From CALIKW01 sp038998005 (lineage in GTDB: Archaea > Aenigmatarchaeota > Aenigmatarchaeia > CG10238-14 > SCSR01), in NCBI GenBank assembly GCA_038998005.1, contig JAVZIY010000009.1, positions 1 through 16,430 of the forward strand: a stretch of 16,430 nt of DNA. The letters are read 5' to 3'. Within the stretch, counting starts at the first letter, position 1, and the number at the start of each line of letters is the position of its first letter. Both the position numbers and the translations under genes were made by a program. The notes beneath the pieces are model-generated. The model did not search any database, had not been told where the DNA came from, and saw nothing but the letters and a program-made list of their open reading frames with translations. Shown in pieces: positions 7,078-12,550 of this stretch.

Positions 7078-8096
7078 CATTGCCCGCTTGAGGATGAGCC
7101 AGAAGTGCTTAAAGTTTGACTGCATTCTGCTGGTTTTGTAACAAACCCTGTGCATATTGCTTGTTTGTACGCTTCTGGTGTTCTTGATCCTTGGTATAAT
7201 TTGTCATTAATGAAAACTGTTGGAGAACCCCTTACGCCATATTCTTCGTTAAGTTCTATTTCATTCTCTAGTAAGCTTTCTGCCTCATCCTTTTGACAAG
7301 TTTTGATTTTTTCCACATCTATTCCAAGATCTCTTGCAATGGGTTCCCAGCATGTATCTGCATTTCCAGCACTACATTTATTGTTTACTTGGATAACAAA
7401 ATCCCACCATAAATCATGAGCATAATATTTCCAAATGCAGAGCTCTCTTACATCTTGATTAAGTTCTTGAATACCATGCATAGAACAATATCTTTTTTCT
7501 TTATCCAAGCAATACTCTGGATAAGTTCCATAGTTGCTATAAATTACATAATGTGGCTCCCATTCAACTTTATCCTTTAGCAATCTATAAACTGGCTCTA
7601 ATCCAGCCTCTGCTTGGTTTCCATAGGGACAGAACGACATCACAAAAAACTTAACGTTTGGTTTTTCTCTATCAGGAGCATCAAACTCAGATTGAGTCTC
7701 TCCTTCTCTTGGTATTTCTTTACTCATATCTAAGGTTTGAAGAAATAGATAACTTCCTTCCATGGTAGCATAAACTGGAATACTTTGCCCTTGATAAGAA
7801 ACTAAGATTTTATATACACCTCTTTCTTCTTCAACAGAAATTAAGGAGGCACTTGTCCCAGGTGTAACCAAATTATTATTAATATAATCTATAACTTTCT
7901 TCCCTATTTCTTCCTTACTTAAAATGTTCATTTTAACAAATTCTCCTGTGATTACAGTTCTTGGTGTTAAAATCCAGCCAGCTACAAGAATTATTGAAAT
8001 TATTATTAAAAGTATAGTTGAAACAACCCATCTATTCACACTTGGTAGTTTTACACTTACCTTTTTTTCCTCAACTGGTTTTTCTTCCTCAACCAT
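7074..8096 (-). CDS. Membrane-anchored thioredoxin-fold (DsbA/GILT-like) protein
   Basis: 340 residues. A short charged cytosolic tail is followed by one membrane anchor (about 23-43); the rest should face outside. Residues about 50-125 form a separate domain of unknown type (with SVEEERGVYKILVSYQGQ). From about 147 a thioredoxin-like domain begins (VKFFVMSFCPYGNQAEAG), with the cis-proline loop GVRGSPTVFIN (287-297). The redox site is CPYG, not CxxC: the second Cys is replaced, as in monothiol relatives. Other cysteines (196, 204, 220, 241, 249, 267, 315, 325, 340) may form structural disulphides or supply a resolving thiol. Likely role: disulphide exchange or thiol chemistry on exported proteins. 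A leaderless-type promoter precedes it; its stop overlaps the convergent DUF655 gene. Confidence 0.75.
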   Translation of the reverse strand: MVEEEKPVEEKKVSVKLPSVNRWVVSTILLIIISIILVAGWILTPRTVITGEFVKMNILSKEEIGKKVIDYINNNLVTPGTSASLISVEEERGVYKILVSYQGQSIPVYATMEGSYLFLQTLDMSKEIPREGETQSEFDAPDREKPNVKFFVMSFCPYGNQAEAGLEPVYRLLKDKVEWEPHYVIYSNYGTYPEYCLDKEKRYCSMHGIQELNQDVRELCIWKYYAHDLWWDFVIQVNNKCSAGNADTCWEPIARDLGIDVEKIKTCQKDEAESLLENEIELNEEYGVRGSPTVFINDKLYQGSRTPEAYKQAICTGFVTKPAECSQTLSTSGSSSSGQC

Positions 8097-8118
8097 ATAA
8101 AGGAAAATAGAGAAGAAA

Positions 8119-8128
8119 GTTTAAATAC
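8119..8128 (-). promoter_or_regulatory. TATA box for the thioredoxin-fold gene
   Basis: Minus-strand GTATTTAAAC centred 27.5 bp upstream of the ATG at 8096. It lies in the 33-base spacer after the small membrane protein gene and predicts a leaderless mRNA. Confidence 0.6.
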
Positions 8129-8129
8129 T

Positions 8130-8339
8130 TTATTCTCTGAGTCTTACAGCTATTGCTACAGATATCCAGAGCAATCCTCCTAGTAATATAAGAACAAAGG
8201 CTATGAGTAAAGCAAGTGAATAGCTTAGTTCATCAACACCTAAACCCCTTTCTAAATGTCCTGCTATCATAGACCCAAATAAAATGCAAATAGTTCCCAA
8301 GAGCCAGAATAATGCCATCTTCCAGTTTTTCCTCATCAT
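8130..8339 (-). CDS. Small two-helix membrane protein
   Basis: 69 residues, not assigned to a named family. Two hydrophobic segments are evident: about 8-27 (ALFWLLGTICILFGSMIAG) and about 40-64 (LALLIAFVLILLGGLLWISV). They are joined by a polar loop with HLERGLGVDEL, and a basic end (RLRE) follows. Charges at both termini suggest a helical hairpin with both ends cytosolic. The gene starts with two consecutive Met codons (8339, 8336); either may be used. It sits 31 bases after the aEF-1beta gene on the same strand and probably shares its transcript. AT-rich sequence at 8352-8364 could contain a TATA box, but the spacing is poor. Confidence 0.65.
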   Translation of the reverse strand: MMRKNWKMALFWLLGTICILFGSMIAGHLERGLGVDELSYSLALLIAFVLILLGGLLWISVAIAVRLRE

Positions 8340-8370
8340 TAATTTTAATTAGTTTTTAAATAAATTAAAA

Positions 8371-8628
8371 TTACAAGCTTCTGCTTATTTCAACAATTTC
8401 TACTTCTCCAACCCCTTCCAAGCTTTTAATCCTGTTTTCAACTTTTTCCAATTCTCCGCTTTCTTCAGGAATTAACTTAGTAACTTTTAAAGCAAATAAG
8501 CCAAAAGCTATTGGCTCCTTTTCAATTTTTTGAGGCAAAATTTCTTTTTTAATTTTTTCTTCCAATTTTTCTAGATCAGTTTCGATACTTTCTGGCATAA
8601 TTTTAAAGCTAACTATAACTTCTCCCAT
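8371..8628 (-). CDS. ef1b: Translation elongation factor aEF-1beta
   Basis: 85 residues, the normal length of the archaeal factor, which is the guanine-nucleotide exchange factor for aEF-1alpha and recharges it with GTP after aminoacyl-tRNA delivery. Family features: a ferredoxin-like alpha/beta domain with GEVIVSFKIMPES at the start, a Lys/Glu helix (DLEKLEEKIKKEIL), EPIAFGLFALKV in the middle, and the closing LEGVGEVEIVEISR. I chose ATG 8628 over the in-frame TTG one codon upstream, because ATG gives the conserved MGEV start and overlaps the zinc-ribbon stop by one base (TGATG). Translational coupling to that gene is likely. Confidence 0.92.
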   Translation of the reverse strand: MGEVIVSFKIMPESIETDLEKLEEKIKKEILPQKIEKEPIAFGLFALKVTKLIPEESGELEKVENRIKSLEGVGEVEIVEISRSL

Positions 8629-8792
8629 CAAGGACCCTCAAATCCACATTTCTTACATTTATAAGTATTCCCCAATGCTTTGCAAGTGGAGCATCTAACT
8701 ATTAATTCTTCCCCACAATTTGGACAGAAAAATTTAACAAAATTGTCTTTAGCCAAAACATTTGTATTGCAGCTAGTACATTTCAATACCAT
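8628..8792 (-). CDS. Two-zinc-ribbon mini-protein (CPxCG type), upstream of aEF-1beta
   Basis: 54 residues. Four CxxC knuckles are visible in order: CTSC (5-8), CPNC (23-26), CSTC (34-37) and CKKC (46-49, followed by G), i.e. two zinc ribbons. Short archaeal proteins of this DUF1610-like type occur next to the aEF-1beta gene in other archaea, and I recall a Haloferax member studied as a zinc-finger mini-protein; the exact role is unclear. Here the TGA overlaps the aEF-1beta ATG by one base, so the two are made together, suggesting a translation-linked function. A TATA box 27.5 bp upstream of the ATG (8792) supports this start. Confidence 0.85.
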   Translation of the reverse strand: MVLKCTSCNTNVLAKDNFVKFFCPNCGEELIVRCSTCKALGNTYKCKKCGFEGP

Positions 8793-8814
8793 ATACTCAC
8801 TTTATTGAAAAGTT

Positions 8815-8823
8815 ATTATTTAA
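8815..8823. promoter_or_regulatory. Shared TATA box between zinc-ribbon gene and tRNA-Arg
   Basis: ATTATTTAA on plus, TTAAATAAT on minus. The centre (about 8819) lies 27 bp from the zinc-ribbon ATG at 8792 and 26 bp from the tRNA 5' end at 8845. One element is therefore correctly placed for transcription in both directions. A second AT element at 8831-8838 (CTTATATC) is too close to the tRNA to be its TATA box. Confidence 0.5.
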
Positions 8824-8844
8824 GTTTAAGCTTATATCTTTTTA

Positions 8845-8930
8845 GCCCCTGTAGTCTAACCTGGATAGGATGGAAGCTTGCGGTTGAAAGTAAAAAGCTT
8901 CAGGTCCGGGTTCAAATCCCGGCAGGGGCA
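8845..8930 (+). tRNA. tRNA-Arg (anticodon GCG), intron-containing
   Basis: A full cloverleaf can be drawn. The acceptor GCCCCTG (8845-8851) pairs with CAGGGGC (8923-8929), with discriminator A 8930. The D arm is 8854-8871 with GG-A in the loop (A20 is an arginine identity element). Anticodon stem GAAGC (8873-8877) pairs with GCTTC (8897-8901). The T arm is CCGGG/CCCGG with loop TTCAAAT (8906-8922). The anticodon loop is 19 bases, so 12 bases must be removed; with the canonical 37/38 position the mature loop is TTGCGGA, anticodon GCG, reading CGC/CGU. Phe (GAA) or Cys (GCA) would need odd splice sites and fit the D-loop or discriminator less well. CCA is not encoded. Confidence 0.85.
8884..8895 (+). 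other. 12-nt tRNA intron (position 37/38)
   Basis: TTGAAAGTAAAA lies between G37 and A38 of the anticodon loop. Removal restores a seven-base loop. A textbook bulge-helix-bulge with four central pairs is not obvious, so the exact boundaries may shift by a base or two. Confidence 0.6.
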
Positions 8931-8935
8931 ATTCA

Positions 8936-8940
8936 TTTTT
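8936..8940 (+). terminator. T-tract after tRNA-Arg
   Basis: Five T's six bases beyond the mature 3' end, typical of archaeal intrinsic termination. The short trailer would be removed by RNase Z, encoded at 11625-12530. Confidence 0.45.
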
Positions 8941-8955
8941 AACTTTTAGGATTAC

Positions 8956-9027
8956 TTAAGCTGCGTCTCCGTAATTTAGCGTTTGTTTAAATATCTCATC
9001 GATTTGCTCTTCGTACTCTATTTTATT
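8956..9027 (-). pseudogene. Possible C-terminal remnant of an unknown gene
   Basis: 23 codons on the minus strand reading KIEYEEQIDEIF and ending LNYGDAA before a TAA. The composition looks protein-like rather than random AT, but the frame is closed upstream by a stop at 9028-9030. A neighbouring frame upstream is Lys-rich, ending in a stop near 9028, so a frameshifted gene is conceivable. No family can be named. Confidence 0.25.
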
Positions 9028-9096
9028 TTAACTTTTTCCGTTTCCTTTTTATTAGCTTTAATTTATTTATCTCTTCTTTGAATTGAAAAAATGTAA

Positions 9097-9195
9097 AGAG
9101 TTTTTATTTTCTTGATTTTAGCAGAATGGGAGTTATATGAACGTATATATTCTACAATTGGGAGTGAACCATATCACATAGAGATTTCGAATTAA
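9097..9195 (+). pseudogene. Possible short coding remnant
   Basis: An open stretch of 32 codons bounded by TAA stops, containing AEWELYERIYSTIG and EPYHIEISN. It is free of low-complexity bias and looks protein-like. Faint resemblance to the C-terminal part of small nucleotidyltransferase-type proteins is only an impression. There is no ATG start. Confidence 0.22.
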
Positions 9196-9266
9196 ACTCT
9201 ACTTACATCAAAAATTAAAGTAAAATGTGGCTAATACACCGAGGTAAGTGGATTTTATATTGAAAG

Positions 9267-10001
9267 TTAAGTTGCTGATGCATGTAAAAAAGTATGAATT
9301 CTGTTAAAATATTCTTGAATTCTTTTTGCATTTGCCTTAATTTGTGGTAACGTCGAAGGGAGCATTTTAAGAAGTTCACTCAATTCTACATTCTTAAAAT
9401 TGCCTACTCTTATAGAAGAAAATGGATAAAATCGGATATATCCATAAGGATCTACGGTGAAACTTTTAGTAGCTAATCTTTCTATAGATTCATTTAAAAT
9501 AAGGTCATCATAAATAGTGAGGACATCCTTATACTCCTTCTTTTTTCTTTGTATTTTTTTGTAAACTTCAACAATTTCTTCAGGCGCTAGTAAAAAGCGG
9601 TTATACTTTGGATTCTTACCGATAGGTAAAACTAACCTTATCCTAATAGAATTAACAGAAAGATTATAGGCTAAATCTATTATATCGTTAATGTTATTTT
9701 TATTTAAGGTTGATAAGTCTGCATCAATTTCTACACTTTGATTAACTTTTATCAAATTCTTAATCCCTTCAATGACTTTATTATATACATTCTTTCCTCT
9801 CATTTTTTCAAAGATTTCAGGAGGACCGTCTACACTAACTTTTACATAAGCTATTCCTGTAAAAGTATAAGGTTGGGAAAGTAGAGAGTATTCACACAAT
9901 GTTTGTGGGCTTATATTCCCACAGAAATCCACATAAAAATCCATAATTCTACATTTAACTGGTTTATTAAAGGTTTCAAAAGATACAGTTTGAAATAACA
10001 T
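9267..10001 (-). CDS. Degenerate radical SAM-related protein lacking the Fe-S motif
   Basis: 244 residues open from an ATG at 10001. The body resembles the second half of a radical SAM/SPASM enzyme: YVKVSVDGPPEIFEKMRG (about 52-69, the barrel strand with the SxDG motif), a helix with NVYNKVIEGIKNLI, IRLVLPIGKNPKYNR, and TVDPYGYIRFYPFSSIRVGN, where active relatives usually have a Cys after Y/VxP. The N-terminal CxxxCxxC that binds the SAM cluster is absent, and the SPASM cysteines are missing as well. The first 45 residues (with CRIMDFYVDFCGN) do not match a normal barrel start. No TATA box lies at the usual distance from the ATG. It is most likely an N-terminally truncated, inactive relic; a non-catalytic partner protein is the alternative. 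Confidence 0.5.
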   Translation of the reverse strand: MLFQTVSFETFNKPVKCRIMDFYVDFCGNISPQTLCEYSLLSQPYTFTGIAYVKVSVDGPPEIFEKMRGKNVYNKVIEGIKNLIKVNQSVEIDADLSTLNKNNINDIIDLAYNLSVNSIRIRLVLPIGKNPKYNRFLLAPEEIVEVYKKIQRKKKEYKDVLTIYDDLILNESIERLATKSFTVDPYGYIRFYPFSSIRVGNFKNVELSELLKMLPSTLPQIKANAKRIQEYFNRIHTFLHASAT

Positions 10002-10015
10002 ATCAAAAGCTTTAT

Positions 10016-10852
10016 ATCTTAAGAAAGGATTTTTTTAAGCTCCTAAAATATGCAAAAGAAAAGAGATTTATTATAGGAATTTTAGGAAATCCTTATCATC
10101 TTGATTCAGTAACTGTAAAAAAACTTAGAGATTTTGGAATAAGCTTCTATCAAATTAGTATAGATGGATTAGAAAAAACACATGATAGATTGAGAAGGAA
10201 AGGAAGTTTTAAAGAATCTATAAGGGCTCTGCGTTTATTAAAGAAATTTGGAATAAAAACGAAAGTAATGTTTACAGTAAGCAAAATTAATATGAGCGAA
10301 TTAATAAAAGTTATGAGACTTATTGCTAAAGAGGGTGTGGATGTATTTAGTTTTTCGAGGTTAACGCCAATTGGCTCAGGAATTAAACTTGAAAAGGATC
10401 TGTTAACACCAAAAGAGTATAAAGAATTACTTCTTCAAGTATTTGAAGAGATTGCTAGATTAAAGAGAAAAGGATATAGAACATATTTCAAAATGAGAGA
10501 AAATTTAAGCTTTCTATTAGAAGAAGAATTAGGATTATTGCCATCTCTACCAAATGATGGGATAATCTATGATGGGTGCTATGTGGGAGTTAATTCTTTA
10601 ACTATATTAGCTAATGGTATAGTTTATCCATGTAGAAGATTGCCAATAAAAATTGGAAAAGTGCCAGAAGAGAAAATAAAGGATATATTTTTAAATAACA
10701 AAGTCCTTGATGAACTGCGTGATATCAAAAAATTTGAAAAATGTAGTAAATGTAGTTTGTTACAGATATGCAGAGGATGTCCTGCTGTTGCTTATGCAGT
10801 TCATAATAATTATTTTGCTCCAGACCCTCAATGTTGGAAGAAGGTAAGATAA
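10016..10852 (+). pseudogene. Radical SAM/SPASM protein, N-terminus missing
   Basis: An open frame from about 9971 to the TAA at 10852, with recognisable homology from about 10016. It reads DFFKLLKYAKEKRF, then FYQISIDGLEKTHDRLRRKG (barrel strand and the usual H-D-R-L-R), VSKINMSEL, FSRLTPIGSG, and a C-terminal SPASM domain with cysteines in DGCYVG, VYPCRRL, CSKC, CRGCPA and PQCW, enough for auxiliary Fe-S clusters. What is missing is the first 80-100 residues with CxxxCxxC. No ATG precedes the conserved part; the TTG at 10190 falls inside the conserved HDRLR motif and is not a start. The SPASM family modifies peptides or partner enzymes. The HAD gene follows after 12 bases in the same operon. 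Confidence 0.7.
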
Positions 10853-10864
10853 AAGGAAATTACT

Positions 10865-11553
10865 ATGCTTACCCTTAAAGCAATACTTTTTGATGTTGGA
10901 GGAACTTTATTGGAAACTAGCCATTTAAGAGTAATTTCTTATATTTCAAAAGAAATAAGTAAACAAACGGATATTGATTTAAAAATAATTGAAAAATGTC
11001 TAGCAGATAATTTTAGAAAAAACTTTAAAAAAGCAAAAAAATGGAGTTTGCAACTATTTCAGAGATATTAGAAAATAGCTTAATTTCTTTACTAGGTATT
11101 GATAAGAAATTCGGTTTAGCTAAAAATATAAAGAAATGGTATAAGGAATACATAGAGAAAGAAGTGCAAATTTTTCCTAACGTGTATAATACTCTTAAAT
11201 CATTAGAGCAAATGGACTTTAAATTGGGTATAATCTCTAATTCCGACACATGGTTAACCAAATATATGTTAAAAAAGTTTTCTTTAAGTAAATTTTTTGA
11301 TGTTGTTATCACTTCTAGCATGGCCAAATGTTACAAACCAGCTTTGGAGATTTTTAAATTAGCTTTATTGAAATTAAAATGTAAGGCAGAAGAGACTATG
11401 TTTGTTGGAAATTGTGAAGAAGATATTAACGGAGCAAAATCGGTTGGCATGGTAGCTGTGTTGTTAAAAAGTAAGGAAATACCTAAGCTAAAAACATCGC
11501 CAGATTTTGTTATTTCAGATTTAAGCGAAATTTTTCACATTGTTAGAAAATAA
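10865..11553 (+). pseudogene. HAD-family phosphatase split by a -1 frameshift
   Basis: Two overlapping frames together make one haloacid-dehalogenase hydrolase of about 229 residues. The first frame (10865-11071) carries motif I, ILFDVGGTL, with the nucleophile Asp. The second (from 11041) carries motif II in IISNSD, motif III K in KCYKPALEIF, and motif IV in FVGNCEEDINGAKSVGM. The switch occurs at seven A's (11035-11041), phased as A AAA AAA in the first frame; stepping back one base continues directly into the second frame (KK-MEFATISEILE). All four catalytic motifs are preserved, so this is a recent lesion, a sequencing error in a homopolymer, or programmed slippage. Substrates of the family are small phosphates; none can be named. 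Confidence 0.72.
11035..11041 (+). other. A7 heptamer at the HAD frameshift (possible slippery site)
   Basis: The seven A's are in the exact X-XXY-YYZ phase of canonical -1 slippery sites (GC A-AAA-AAA TGG). Only a weak 4-bp hairpin (AGTT/AACT, 11044-11054) follows, which is a poor stimulator. Confidence 0.4.
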
Positions 11554-11624
11554 TAATTTAATTTTATAAAAAAGGATTTAAGAGAAATTTTACCCTACCT
11601 TTAATAAATTTTAAGATCGCTTTC

Positions 11625-12530
11625 TTATTTCAAAATAACCTTCATAAAATCATGAGCAACCTTTGTATTTTCAAAAATTTTTTTTGCCTCTTCCTCCAGC
11701 TTTTTCGCATCTGTATATCTTCTGCTTATATGCGTTAAAATCAATTGTTTAACATTAGCTTTTTTTGCAATTTTTGCTGCTTGCTTCACATCTGCGTGAG
11801 CCTTTCCTTCTTGTTCTTCTAGAAAGGTTGCATCATGGATTAGCAAATCAGCATCCATAGAAATTTTAATCATATTATCACAAGGTTTAGTATCACCAGA
11901 ATAAACAATTTTTAATCCTTTTTTTATTTTCCCCACATCTTCAATATTTATTTTCCTTCCTTTGTAAATTGCTTCCTTATCTTTCTTTAATTTTCTCAAC
12001 CAATATCCCCTTTTTAAGCCAAGCTCCTTAAGCTTTTTCTCATCAATTTTCCATCTATCCTTTTCCTTAAAGCAGTAAGCAACAGAAGGAATTGTATGCA
12101 AAACAGGAATAGAATAAATCTCATATTCTTCGCTTTCGTCTATTAAACTAGTTACATCCCCTTCTAATGGGGTATTAATTGCTTTTACAGGAAATTTACA
12201 ACCAAAATATCCAAGCTTTAAAATGTTTGAAACAAACTTTTCTGCTTCTGGCCCAAAAATTTTCAATTCTTTTTTCCTTTTTTCTAAATTCATGGTTTGA
12301 AGTAATGGAATTAATCCGGCAAAATGATCAGCATGCCAATGTGTAATAAAAATTTTATTAATTTTCATAAAGCTTATGTTTGCTTTCATCAATTGCAATT
12401 GAGTTCCTTCCCCACAATCAAATAATATAGTATCCTTTTTTTCTCCAAAATATTCTATAGCAATAGAGGGATGATTTCTTTCTTTGCTTGGGATTCCTGA
12501 GACAGTGCCCAAAAAAGTTATTAATATCAT
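11625..12530 (-). CDS. rnz: Ribonuclease Z (tRNA 3' endonuclease)
   Basis: 301 residues, the size of the short-form enzyme. RNase Z cuts the 3' trailer from tRNA precursors, leaving the discriminator base for CCA addition. It has the metallo-beta-lactamase fold with the family start FLGTVSGIPSKERNHPS, FDCGEGTQLQLM (37-48), the zinc motif HWHADH (64-69), H145 in VLHTIPSVAY, D213 in SGDT, and H267 in LTHISRRY. A lysine-rich insert (about 155-205), with GLKRGYWLRKL, is a usual region for substrate contact. It starts 20 bases after the end of cca on the same strand with no promoter of its own visible, so the two are probably one transcript. It converges on the HAD gene with a 71-base spacer. Confidence 0.93.
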   Translation of the reverse strand: MILITFLGTVSGIPSKERNHPSIAIEYFGEKKDTILFDCGEGTQLQLMKANISFMKINKIFITHWHADHFAGLIPLLQTMNLEKRKKELKIFGPEAEKFVSNILKLGYFGCKFPVKAINTPLEGDVTSLIDESEEYEIYSIPVLHTIPSVAYCFKEKDRWKIDEKKLKELGLKRGYWLRKLKKDKEAIYKGRKINIEDVGKIKKGLKIVYSGDTKPCDNMIKISMDADLLIHDATFLEEQEGKAHADVKQAAKIAKKANVKQLILTHISRRYTDAKKLEEEAKKIFENTKVAHDFMKVILK

Positions 12531-12550
12531 AATTAAATTTGAGAAAGAAA

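Larger units (their letters stand above)
8931..9266. other. Gene-poor stretch after the tRNA
   Basis: 336 bases without an intact gene. A T5 run at 8936-8940 probably ends the tRNA transcript. Two short coding-like remnants point in opposite directions (8956-9027 minus, 9097-9195 plus), each bounded by stops and lacking a start codon. No repeat of the tRNA 3' end, and no inverted repeat or insertion-sequence end, was seen here. Confidence 0.6.

Noticed and set aside
8884..8890. TTGAAAG could be read as a tRNA-Phe (GAA) anticodon loop.
   Set aside because: The flanking bases do not form an anticodon stem in that register. The GAAGC/GCTTC stem with a canonical 37/38 intron gives GCG, and the D-loop A20 fits arginine.
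10190..10192. TTG as the start of the plus-strand radical SAM gene.
   Set aside because: It falls inside the conserved HDRLR motif, and in-frame homologous sequence continues for nearly 60 codons upstream.
11025..11327. Open frame on the minus strand over the HAD gene.
   Set aside because: It is antisense to the clearly homologous HAD segment with motifs II and III and has no supporting signal.
8931..11624. Attachment-site repeat of the tRNA 3' end marking an integrated element.
   Set aside because: I looked for a second copy of the T-arm/acceptor sequence on either strand up to rnz and did not see one.
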